Part shown: positions 9,650-16,341 of the stretch, in pieces
Layout: every line of letters starts with the position of its first letter
Position numbering within the stretch: the stretch's first letter is position 1
DNA from: Georgenia soli
GTDB lineage: Bacteria > Actinomycetota > Actinomycetes > Actinomycetales > Actinomycetaceae
Assembly: GCF_002563695.1 (NCBI RefSeq)
Contig: NZ_PDJI01000002.1
Coordinates: forward strand, 1 to 59,882
Length of the DNA: 59,882 nucleotides
Direction of reading: 5' to 3'
Notes under the pieces: generated by a model
Seen by the model: only the letters and a program-made list of their open reading frames with translations
What the model was told of the DNA's origin: nothing
The model's database searches: none
Made by a program: the position numbers and the translations under genes

Positions 9650-10417
9650 TCACTCTCCTGTGCTGGTGGAGACGATGGGGGTGAGGGCGGCGGCGTAGTC
9701 GCGGGCGACCTTGGATTTGCTGTCGTAGACGCTCACGGGCAGGCCGGCGATGAACGAGTCCGGGACGACGATGCCCTCGCGCACCGGGCCGGTGACCTTG
9801 CCCGGGTAGGTCTCCTCGAGGGCCTGGCGGATCTCGCGGTCGTGACGCCGCCGTCGGTCGTACCGGGTGAGCACGATCCAGTCGATGCCGATCCCGGGCC
9901 GGACGCGGCGGCCGAGGCGGGCGTCGATCCACTCCCCCAGCCTGGCGACCTGGTCGAAGCACTCCACGACGGAGGCGACGGAGGCGACGACGGTGTCGGC
10001 GGCCGCCAGGCCGGCGAGGCTTAGGTCGTCCAGGCCGGGCGGGGTGTCGATGACGACGTCGTCCCATTGGCCGTTGAGGCTTGGCAGGTGGTCTCGCAGG
10101 CTGGTGACGAGGTCCGGGACCTCGGTGACCTTGACGTTGGCGAGGTCGTGGGAGCCGATGAGGACGTGGGCGCCGGCCACGGATGGAGCTTCGACAGCGG
10201 CCTCGAGGGCGTCGGCCTCGCCGGTGAGTACGTCGGCGCTGACCGCGGTGACCTCAATGTCAGGGGTGATGCCGAGTCGGGTGGAGAGGTTGCCCTGCTG
10301 GTCGAGGTCGATCGCCAGGACGCGCCGTCCTTGTCGGGTGAGGGTGGCGACGAGCTCGGCGGCGGTCACCGTCTTGGTGGAGCCGCCCTTGCCGAGCGCC
10401 ACGGTGTATGTCGTCAT
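9650..10417 (-). CDS. parA: ParA partition ATPase
   Basis: A 255-residue MinD/ParA ATPase. The deviant Walker A is KGGSTKT at residues 10-16, followed by VLAIDLDQQGNLS (A') and DDVVIDTPPG (Walker B). ATG 10417 is chosen because GGGAGCGG sits just upstream and the P-loop begins at the usual residue; the longer frame to 10462 would add unrelated sequence. It is the first gene of the two-gene partition operon with the protein at 8992. ParA polymerises or forms gradients on the nucleoid to separate plasmid copies. An ATTGACTA motif lies 39-46 bases upstream. Confidence 0.92.
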   Translation of the reverse strand: MTTYTVALGKGGSTKTVTAAELVATLTRQGRRVLAIDLDQQGNLSTRLGITPDIEVTAVSADVLTGEADALEAAVEAPSVAGAHVLIGSHDLANVKVTEVPDLVTSLRDHLPSLNGQWDDVVIDTPPGLDDLSLAGLAAADTVVASVASVVECFDQVARLGEWIDARLGRRVRPGIGIDWIVLTRYDRRRRHDREIRQALEETYPGKVTGPVREGIVVPDSFIAGLPVSVYDSKSKVARDYAAALTPIVSTSTGE

Positions 10418-10455
10418 TCCGCTCCCTTTGGTCGATGCGGTCACGCTAGCGCGAA

Positions 10456-10463
10456 TAGTCAAT
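10456..10463 (-). promoter_or_regulatory. ATTGACTA motif upstream of parA
   Basis: On the minus strand this reads ATTGACTA and contains a consensus-like -35 hexamer (TTGACT). The identical octamer occurs upstream of the two other genes of this block, at 10801 and 11318. Confidence 0.5.
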
Positions 10464-10516
10464 TGAGTCTGTGAGGTCAGCCCGCGTGTCAGGCTCGGGG
10501 CAGCCGGCGGGGTTCG

Positions 10517-10765
10517 TCATGACGCGATCTGCTGTCCGTGGTGGCGGGCGATGGTCGCGTCGATCTTGTGGACGTCGAGACCGCTCCAGGTCTCGCTGCC
10601 GGTGGTGACGACCGGGAGTGCCTGGTACCCGGTCGCGTGCAGCTGGTCGGCGGCGGTGGGGTCGGCTTCGACGTCGACGAGCTGGAAGGGCAGGCCGGCG
10701 CGCTCGAACCGGCGGGCGGTGAAGTCGCACCGGCTGCATCCGGGACGGGTGTAGATGGTGATCAT
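10517..10765 (-). CDS. NrdH/mycoredoxin-type glutaredoxin
   Basis: An 82-residue thioredoxin-fold protein starting MITIYTRPGCSRCDFTARRF. The CSRC pair forms the dithiol site, and LPVV (the cis-Pro region) follows. ATG 10765 has GGAGACAGC just upstream; the in-frame extension to 10807 has no such signal. The family passes electrons to ribonucleotide reductase or to mixed disulfides. Its place between plasmid partition genes and a DUF6573 gene is common on actinobacterial plasmids. The specific partner is unknown. Confidence 0.85.
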   Translation of the reverse strand: MITIYTRPGCSRCDFTARRFERAGLPFQLVDVEADPTAADQLHATGYQALPVVTTGSETWSGLDVHKIDATIARHHGQQIAS

Positions 10766-10800
10766 GCGCTGTCTCCGCTCTTTGGTCAGTGTGTGTGATG

Positions 10801-10808
10801 TAGTCAAT
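10801..10808 (-). promoter_or_regulatory. ATTGACTA motif upstream of the glutaredoxin gene
   Basis: Second copy of the octamer. It overlaps the stop codon of the DUF6573 gene and lies 36 bases upstream of the glutaredoxin ATG. Confidence 0.45.
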
Positions 10809-11280
10809 GGGCGGCCCGAGGTGCCGGGTCGCCCGTGGGTTGGTCAGCCTCGTCGGGGCGCATGAGGGTGATGGTGGGCGTGTGGTCCTCGTCGGCGCCG
10901 AGCACCGCGTGCAGCGTGGCGGGGCGGGGGAGTGTGTCAGTTCCGGAAGGAGGGACGCGGACGAGGGTGACGGGGATGCGGTCGCCGTAGCGGTGCGCTC
11001 CGGTCCGCTTGGTGTGGCTCGCGAGGCTGAGCCGGAGCATGGTCAGGACGTCCCAGGCTCGGCCGGTCTCGTCCTGCCCTGTGCCGAAGGGCTTTGCGCT
11101 CTCCTCAACGTCGGTCCAGCGGACCGTGTCGGCCCAGGCGCCGGCGGTCATGTCGATCGGGCAGGTGAAGCCGGCTTCGCCGACGAGCTGTGCGGGCAGG
11201 GTGACGAGGGCTCCGTCGGCCAGGGCCTGCGTGCGGGTGTAGGTGCTGATGACGTCCGCGTCGTCGAACAGTCCGGGCAT
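10804..11280 (-). CDS. DUF6573-type plasmid protein
   Basis: A 158-residue cytoplasmic protein starting MPGLFDDADVISTYTRTQAL, the signature start of a family recurrent on actinobacterial plasmids and often called DUF6573. Function unknown. ATG 11280 is preceded by AAGGAGAAG; the in-frame ATG at 11307 is not. It has no membrane segment or recognisable catalytic motif. It is the most upstream gene of the block leading to glutaredoxin and ParA. Confidence 0.75.
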   Translation of the reverse strand: MPGLFDDADVISTYTRTQALADGALVTLPAQLVGEAGFTCPIDMTAGAWADTVRWTDVEESAKPFGTGQDETGRAWDVLTMLRLSLASHTKRTGAHRYGDRIPVTLVRVPPSGTDTLPRPATLHAVLGADEDHTPTITLMRPDEADQPTGDPAPRAAH

Positions 11281-11317
11281 CGGCTTCTCCTTCCTGGTGT
11301 TGTTCATGTTGTGAGTC

Positions 11318-11325
11318 TAGTCAAT
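11318..11325 (-). promoter_or_regulatory. ATTGACTA motif upstream of the DUF6573 gene
   Basis: Third copy of the octamer. A further ATTGAC lies 8 bases upstream on the minus strand, so two TTGAC elements stand in tandem about 40-50 bases before the ATG. Confidence 0.5.
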
Positions 11326-11492
11326 GTCGTCAATCTAGGGAATGCGTTTCGGCTAGTATCTGTGGTCAATTTCGTTTCTCGCCTTCCTTGTGGATAGGGG
11401 AGCCGGCGGGCGAGGTGCGGCAAGTAGGTTGGGGGACCGCGCTGGTCTGAGGCCAATCCCTCATAGCGGAGCAGAGAGGTTCCGGAGTGGGG

Positions 11493-11544
11493 CTGTCAAG
11501 GATGCCCGGAGGGCACCGCTTGCGGCGCGAAGCGTCCTTGACAG
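11493..11544. other. cloverleaf-forming inverted repeat, candidate origin element
   Basis: A perfect 10-base outer stem (CTGTCAAGGA at 11493, TCCTTGACAG at 11535) encloses three small perfect hairpins. These are GCCC-GGA-GGGC (11504-11514), CCGC-TT-GCGG (11516-11525) and CGC-GAA-GCG (11526-11534). The last contains GCGAAGC, known as an unusually stable DNA mini-hairpin. It sits in a 350-base gene-free stretch between the DUF6573 gene and a gene fragment. Neither strand has a T-tract, so a simple terminator is unlikely. It may be a replication or transfer origin element; that role is inference. Confidence 0.55.
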
Positions 11545-11637
11545 GTCCGCGGAGGGGCCGACAGTGGAGCGGCGAGGGATGGGCTGGTGGCGAGGTCGAG
11601 GACCAGCGGCTTGGGGGCGCGGTGAAAGAGGGGGACG

Positions 11638-11769
11638 GCTCAGCGGCGGAGGACTTCGCCGATCTCGCGCCAGGCAACCGCGCATGCGTGAGCGGGCGTC
11701 GTCGACAGTGACCAGGGCGTGGCTGTGGGTCCACCGGGTGGCGATGGTGTCGATGAGCTCAACGCCGTC
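11638..11769 (-). pseudogene. truncated, frameshifted copy of the gene at 12690-13001
   Basis: About 130 bases closely match the 3' end of the intact gene at 12690-12818, including DGVELIDTIATRWTHSHALV and VDDARSR. One extra base after the MRG codons shifts the frame, so the original ending (EIGEVLRR) is read only after correcting it. The copy is cut off where the MerR gene ends. It has no start codon and is not expected to be functional. Confidence 0.8.
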
Positions 11770-12601
11770 ACGACGCTTCGATCGTGACAGCGATCTCGAC
11801 GGCGAAAGCACCCTCGCCGTCATCCTCGACGACCGTCTGGCGTACCTCGGGGCGCGACAGCTCGAGGCCGCGGGAGGCGACGGCCTCGAACAGCGCCACC
11901 ACCGCGGGGTGCACCGCGCCCTCGGGGAGCGGACCGCCGTCGGATCGCCACGTCGCGACAAGCTCTCGACGCTGCGGCAGCACGCCGACAACGGTGCCGT
12001 CGCCTCCCCAGCCCGCGGGCAGGCGCCGCTCCGTCGGCCAGCAGCACAGCAGCTCGGCCGTATCCGGGGTCCCACCCTCCCGCAGCGCCGTCCAGAAGGC
12101 CCCGGCCGGCGCCATTTCGGCGTCCTGCAAATGAGTGAACAGGCGCACGAACTCGGCCTCCGCGTTCCGCTCACTCACCGCCTGCTCATCGTCCATCGAC
12201 ACGGTCAGACGGCGGGCCACGTAGGGCTGGGCGGAGCGACGCCGCTCGCTCACCTCGACCGGGGTGGCGAGGGCTGACAGCACGGCCCGCGCGTTCTGCA
12301 AGGCGGCGTCCTCCCGTGCGCGCTCGGCGAGCACGCGCTGGCGATGCTCTTCCAGCGCTGCGGCTGGGCCGTCCTGGCCCGTGCCGTCGTGAGCAACCGC
12401 TATGGCCACCGCCGGCAGAGGCAGCCCGGCGTCGCGCAGCGCGCGGACCACAGCACCGGCACGCACCTGCCCTTCCAAGTAGCGCCGGTAGCCGGTCACC
12501 GGGTCGACCTCAGCCGGAGCCAGCACCCCCTTCTCGTCATAGTGCCGAAGCGCCTTAACGCTCAGACCCGTGATGCTCGCGAACTGTCCGATGCTCAACA
12601 T
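11768..12601 (-). CDS. MerR-family transcriptional regulator with effector-binding domain
   Basis: A 277-residue regulator. The N-terminal MerR winged HTH begins MLSIGQFASITGLSVKALRHYDEKG and continues to YRRYLEGQ. A linker helix (about residues 80-115) leads to a C-terminal GyrI-like effector domain. ATG 12601 gives the canonical MerR start; a longer frame exists upstream but adds nonsense. No metal-binding Cys set is present, so drug or small-molecule sensing is more likely than metal sensing. It is flanked by an intact gene and its truncated copy, which suggests that MerR arrived by insertion with duplication. Confidence 0.85.
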   Translation of the reverse strand: MLSIGQFASITGLSVKALRHYDEKGVLAPAEVDPVTGYRRYLEGQVRAGAVVRALRDAGLPLPAVAIAVAHDGTGQDGPAAALEEHRQRVLAERAREDAALQNARAVLSALATPVEVSERRRSAQPYVARRLTVSMDDEQAVSERNAEAEFVRLFTHLQDAEMAPAGAFWTALREGGTPDTAELLCCWPTERRLPAGWGGDGTVVGVLPQRRELVATWRSDGGPLPEGAVHPAVVALFEAVASRGLELSRPEVRQTVVEDDGEGAFAVEIAVTIEAS

Positions 12602-12689
12602 GGAAAACAGTCTCGGGACTCCCCTTGCAGGAGGGTCAAACGTCGCGCGCTGAGCCAAGTGCGCGGCTCGCCCGCCCTCCTACTCGGGC

Positions 12690-13001
12690 TCAGCGGCGGA
12701 CGACCTCGCCGATGTCGATCCAGGCACCGCGTGTGCGTGAGCGGGCGTCGTCGACAGTGACCAGGGCGAGGCTGTGGGTCCATGCGGTGGCGACGGTGTC
12801 GGTGAGCTCGATGCCGTCGTGCTCCCACTCGAGGCGTACGCGTACGGGGATGGGTGCGCGGGCCTGGGTGAAGCGCTTGGGGACGTCGTGGGCGTTGAGG
12901 ATGCGTTGGATGCCCTCGTACCAGGCGGGTTCGCGGCGGCCGTTCCAGTCGAGTGTCGGCTTGGCGTCGGCTGGCGGAACGGGGGCGGGGTACGCACTCA
13001 C
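12690..13001 (-). CDS. small hypothetical plasmid protein
   Basis: A 103-residue protein from GTG 13001 (VSAYPAPVPPADAKPTLDWNG) to 12690. It contains REPAWYEGIQRILNAHDVP and VRVRLEWEHDGIELTDTVAT, read as a compact alpha/beta fold. No family recognised. The next gene downstream is the MerR regulator, and the last 43 codons are duplicated beyond it. It lies downstream of the replication gene in the same direction and may be cotranscribed with it. Confidence 0.65.
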   Translation of the reverse strand: MSAYPAPVPPADAKPTLDWNGRREPAWYEGIQRILNAHDVPKRFTQARAPIPVRVRLEWEHDGIELTDTVATAWTHSLALVTVDDARSRTRGAWIDIGEVVRR

Positions 13002-13065
13002 AATGCCATTATCGAACACGCGTTCGGTGCGGTGGTATCCACCGGGCCGTCGCAGCAAATGCTCA

Positions 13066-14988
13066 TCAGGCGGCACCGACAAGTTCGCTCGGGGTCGCTT
13101 CGGTGGTGGCCGCTGTGCCGTCGAGCAGGTGGCGGCGTGCGGCGGCGTAGTCGGCGCGGCCGTCGGGTCGTCGTGGGTGGGCGCCGTAGATGTTGGTGCC
13201 GTCGGCGGGGGTGAGGAGGGCGAGCTGGCCGGGGCCGGGGCGTCGGCCGGGGGAGGTGCGGCGTGGTGCGCGCATCCACTCTTGTTCGGCCTGCCACCAC
13301 GCCCACAGTTCGCGCTCGAGGCGGTAGCGGCCGGCTCGCTCGCGGAGCCGGCCGTGGGTGCCGAGGTGGCGGGCGGCGGTGTCGCGTCGGTCGCGGTCGC
13401 TGCGGATCCAGCCGTCGGGGGTCCGAGTGACGAGTCGGTGGGTGGTGAGTCGCTCGAGTGTGTTGTTGGTGCGGGAGGGTGTGGCTCCGGTTGCTGCGGC
13501 GAGCTGGGCGAGGGTGAGGGGTTGGTCTGTGGTGCGGGCGTAGAGGTTGCCTGCGTGGTGACCCAGACCCCCGGCTGTGGTGAAGGCGTCGTGTGCGCTG
13601 GCCTGGGTGCGCGCGGCGAGCTCGGCGAGCAGCGTGGAGCGGTGGGCGGCCCCGGCCCCTTCGGGGCGCGGGTCCGCTTGTGACCGACTTGTAGCCATGT
13701 TCCTGTGGATTTCGTGCCTGGGGTCGATTGTCCAGTGCGCGGCGTGGGGTCCGTCGGCCGGGCTGGTCTGGCTGATCCAGCCCTCCTCGGCCAGGCGCAG
13801 GAGCGCGGTGCGGGCCGTCTCGCGGCCGATGCCGGCCAGGAGGGCGAGGCGGCGGATGTCGGCCTCGACCTCTGCGGTGAGGGCCTGGACGGCGAGCAGG
13901 CAGAGCACGTCCAGGACGCGGCGGTCGGTGGGGCCGCCGCGGGTGGCCCACCGGCCGGGTGAGCTCTCGGCGTGGGCCTGGACCTCATGCACGTGGGCGG
14001 CGATGGCGCCGGCGCGGGCGTCGAAGGTGGGGTCGTCGCCCGTGTTGCGGGCGGTGGCGGCGACGTAGCGCACGGCCTTGTGCCACTGTCGGCGCAGCAC
14101 CGCGGCGCCGCTGTCCGGCCCAGTGCTGGGGCGGGGCGTTCGGTTCGAGCGGTCGCGGCGGGTGCGCACGTGCTCCAGCCCCGGTGCCGAGCTCGCGAGG
14201 GCGGCGACGTCCTCGTGATGCCAGCGGGCGGCGGCCGCGCCGATCAGGACCCGCCACAGAACGGATGATGCGTCACCGGAGGCGGCGTCCTCGGCCAGGG
14301 CGGCCGCTGAGGCGGCGGGCAGGGCCCGCTTAGGGCCGGGGAGGTAGAGGTGGCCGTGGGCGTCGACGGGGACCGGCTGGTGGAGCTCGATCTCGCCGGT
14401 GGGCTCATGGTGGTCGACCAGGCGGGCGAGGGTGGCGACGAAGGCGGTCAGCTGCTCGGCCGTGATCGTGGGCCGTGCCAGCGTCTCGAGCGACCCTGCG
14501 AGGACGGTGGAGGCGCCACCGTGGCGGTGCGGGGCACCGGGAGGGCGGACGCACCCGGTGGCCGGGTTGGACAGGGGAGCGAGGTCGAGGGTCGGGCACA
14601 GCGTCTTCGCCAGGCGCCCCATGCTCGCCACCGTCTCAGCCGCTACTGCCTCGCTCAGGGCCAGCCACACGTGCCGGCCACCTCCGGGGCCGGACTCGCA
14701 CACCACGTGGGGCAGGCGGTTGGCCTCGAGCAGGCCGACGAGCGTCTCGGCGTCGCGCGCAGCTGCGGCCGGGTCGTTCTTGGCGTCCAGGTCGAACGCG
14801 ATCAGACGGAACCGCCCCTGCGGGTTCGCCAGGTACACCGCCCAGGGCTGCTCCGGGACCCCTGCGGTAGTCAGGGCGTGCCCGGTGTAGAGGTTCAGCG
14901 TTGCGCCGTAGGCGTCGACCGCGGCCACACGCACGCGGCCGCGCGGACTTATCGCCGCAGTCAGGGACCACGAATCGGCCCACGACAC
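13066..14988 (-). CDS. plasmid replication protein, AEP primase-like with winged-helix region
   Basis: A 640-residue protein and the best candidate for the replication initiator. The N-terminal half resembles an archaeo-eukaryotic primase/polymerase catalytic core. FRLIAFDLDAKND gives the acidic D66-x-D68 pair, and SGPGGGRHVWLAL gives the following His near 106. From about residue 370 there are helix-rich segments that look like two winged-helix units (IRRLALLAGIGRETARTALL; LTLAQLAAATGATPSRTNNT), then a basic tail. Rep proteins of actinobacterial theta plasmids use this layout. ATG 14988 follows no strong ribosome site. The two hairpins at 15089-15160 upstream could belong to the origin or be a terminator. 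Confidence 0.75.
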   Translation of the reverse strand: MSWADSWSLTAAISPRGRVRVAAVDAYGATLNLYTGHALTTAGVPEQPWAVYLANPQGRFRLIAFDLDAKNDPAAAARDAETLVGLLEANRLPHVVCESGPGGGRHVWLALSEAVAAETVASMGRLAKTLCPTLDLAPLSNPATGCVRPPGAPHRHGGASTVLAGSLETLARPTITAEQLTAFVATLARLVDHHEPTGEIELHQPVPVDAHGHLYLPGPKRALPAASAAALAEDAASGDASSVLWRVLIGAAAARWHHEDVAALASSAPGLEHVRTRRDRSNRTPRPSTGPDSGAAVLRRQWHKAVRYVAATARNTGDDPTFDARAGAIAAHVHEVQAHAESSPGRWATRGGPTDRRVLDVLCLLAVQALTAEVEADIRRLALLAGIGRETARTALLRLAEEGWISQTSPADGPHAAHWTIDPRHEIHRNMATSRSQADPRPEGAGAAHRSTLLAELAARTQASAHDAFTTAGGLGHHAGNLYARTTDQPLTLAQLAAATGATPSRTNNTLERLTTHRLVTRTPDGWIRSDRDRRDTAARHLGTHGRLRERAGRYRLERELWAWWQAEQEWMRAPRRTSPGRRPGPGQLALLTPADGTNIYGAHPRRPDGRADYAAARRHLLDGTAATTEATPSELVGAA

Positions 14989-15088
14989 GCCTGCGGCCGG
15001 GTACGCACGTGTTGAGCCGCCTTTGGGGCTGGAGGCAGGTATTGTGGGCTCCGAACGTTAGGACGCGCCAAGGTGCGTCTGTCTGGGC

Positions 15089-15124
15089 CCTTCACCTCGC
15101 GCCGGCAAGCAATGAGGGTGAAGG
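15089..15124. repeat. inverted repeat upstream of the replication gene
   Basis: CCTTCACC (15089-15096) and GGTGAAGG (15117-15124) are perfectly complementary around a 20-base loop. They lie about 100 bases upstream of the replication gene, next to the TTCG hairpin. A regulatory or copy-control role is possible but unsupported. Confidence 0.4.
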
Positions 15125-15136
15125 ACTTGGGATCTG

Positions 15137-15160
15137 GGGCCGGCCCTTCGGGGCCGGCCC
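15137..15160 (-). terminator. GC-rich TTCG-tetraloop hairpin behind the RHH gene
   Basis: A perfect 10-base stem (GGGCCGGCCC twice) closed by TTCG. It lies 16 bases past the stop of the RHH gene and has no T-tract, as is common for actinobacterial terminators. It separates the regulators from the replication gene. Confidence 0.6.
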
Positions 15161-15176
15161 GTTCACGTATGTGGGC

Positions 15177-15374
15177 TTATGCGCTCTTTGTTAGAGGTAG
15201 TTCCTCCTGTAGCGATGGAGTGATCTCTCGGCCTTCGGTGTCGCGGTCGATGAGCATGCCGAGGTAGTCGCTGAGCGACAGGCCGCGCTCCCTGGCGGCA
15301 AGTACGGCGCGAGTGTGGGTGTCGGGAGCAACGCGACCGCGCAGCGCTACCCGCCGTCCGTCGAGCTTGGGCAT
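15177..15374 (-). CDS. ribbon-helix-helix (CopG/Arc-like) regulator
   Basis: A 65-residue protein (MPKLDGRRVALRGRVAPDTH...). It has the pattern of a ribbon-helix-helix: a short strand (RVALRGRVAP), then helix (THTRAVLAARERG), then helix (SLSDYLGMLIDRD). ATG 15374 is preceded by GAGGAGG. No toxin gene is adjacent, so a copy-number or autorepressor role fits better than an antitoxin. Direct repeats upstream (15433-15470) are a likely operator. Confidence 0.7.
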   Translation of the reverse strand: MPKLDGRRVALRGRVAPDTHTRAVLAARERGLSLSDYLGMLIDRDTEGREITPSLQEELPLTKSA

Positions 15375-15432
15375 GCGGACCTCCTCAACCGTGATCACGG
15401 TCTCGATCCTGGCAGTGAATACCGGATATCCG

Positions 15433-15470
15433 GCGGTACCGGTCCCGCGTGTCGCGGTACCGGTCCCGCG
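15433..15470. promoter_or_regulatory. direct-repeat operator candidate upstream of the RHH gene
   Basis: GCGGTACCGGTCCCGCG occurs twice, at 15433-15449 and 15454-15470, offset by 21 bases (two helical turns). A 12-base palindrome CCGGATATCCGG adjoins at 15422-15433. This is the geometry expected for cooperative RHH binding. The location between the RHH gene and its upstream neighbour supports autoregulation. Confidence 0.55.
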
Positions 15471-15471
15471 A

Positions 15472-15795
15472 CTAGCGTCCGGTGAGGTAGTGCCGGAGTT
15501 CGTCGAGGTAGGCGTCGACCGCGCTGCGGTCGAGGTGCCAATGGACGGTGCGCCCGTGGCGGGCCCCTTCAGGAATGTCGCCTGTGACCAGGCCGGCTTT
15601 CTCGAGGGCGCCGAGATGTGCGTGCACTGTTCCCCTGCCCACGCCGAGCGTGGCGGCAAGGTCGGTGGCAGTCGCCGGACCGGCGGCGAGGTTGTGGAGC
15701 AGCTCTGCGCGTGCGCTGTTGCCGATCGTCTCAATGATTCGTCGCACCCCTTCAGGCATCGCGGGGGGTTCGATGAGGCGCGGCACGGCGCCCAT
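15472..15795 (-). CDS. ArsR-like winged-helix regulator (first of two paralogues)
   Basis: A 107-residue winged-helix protein. IGNSARAELLHNLAAGPATA, TDLAATLGVGRGTVHAHLGAL and KAGLVTGDIPEGARHGRTVHW give helix-turn-helix and wing. The C-terminal helix ends DAYLDELRHYLTGR. No metal-ligand Cys pair is seen. I chose ATG 15795; an in-frame TTG at 15825 is possible. It resembles the neighbour at 15902 in fold and in its ending (YxxGR), so the two are probably a duplicated pair regulating plasmid functions. Confidence 0.75.
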   Translation of the reverse strand: MGAVPRLIEPPAMPEGVRRIIETIGNSARAELLHNLAAGPATATDLAATLGVGRGTVHAHLGALEKAGLVTGDIPEGARHGRTVHWHLDRSAVDAYLDELRHYLTGR

Positions 15796-15901
15796 CTTGC
15801 CCGACGGTCCATGTGTGATGACCAAGCCCAGGCTTTCATTGGCATACTGTCTTGCTTAGTCGGACACTAGCAGATGCGTGCAGAGGGGAGGGTGTGTGCA
15901 C

Positions 15902-16201
15902 CTACCGGCCGAGGACGTAGTTGCCGAGAGCGTCCAGGGTGCGCGTCAGACCGTCACGGTCAAGGAGGTAGCGCACGCGTTTGCCGTGGCGCTGCCCAGG
16001 GGGGTGGTCGACGGAGATGAGGTTCAGCGGCTCGAGCCGGCGCACGGCGTGGTTGATCGCCTGGGGGTGCACTCCACAGGCCTCCGCCAGCTCGGCGCGG
16101 GTGGACGGGCCGTGGCCGGCGAGGTGACGGAGAACCTGGCGCACCAGCGGCAGGCCGAGCTGCGTCATTGCGCGTTGGCGAGCGTCGTCCTCGGTGGGCA
16201 T
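15902..16201 (-). CDS. ArsR-like winged-helix regulator (second paralogue)
   Basis: A winged-helix regulator of about 99 residues from ATG 16201; an in-frame TTG at 16261 would add 20 basic residues. The core is LPLVRQVLRHLAGHGPSTRA, ELAEACGVHPQAINHAVRRL and LISVDHPPGQRHGKRVRYL, with a C-terminal helix ending TLDALGNYVLGR. Divergently oriented to the conjugation operon that starts at 16342, it may control that promoter. The 140-base gap between them holds the only visible promoter space for the transfer genes. Confidence 0.72.
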   Translation of the reverse strand: MPTEDDARQRAMTQLGLPLVRQVLRHLAGHGPSTRAELAEACGVHPQAINHAVRRLEPLNLISVDHPPGQRHGKRVRYLLDRDGLTRTLDALGNYVLGR

Positions 16202-16341
16202 GGGCAACAAGTGTGCTGCCACCTCCAGTTTGCCGCGCTTCTTTGCCTGTGACCTGGACAACAGTATAAGCGGACGATAAAGTTGGGTATGTCACCAGCT
16301 CGTGAGGTAATGGCCCGCGGGGGGCACGAGGAGGGGGAATC

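Noticed and set aside
11366..11734. Minus-strand 122-codon frame over the cloverleaf region
   Set aside because: Low-complexity Pro/Ser/Arg, no start signal, and it crosses the structured repeat and the gene fragment in another frame.
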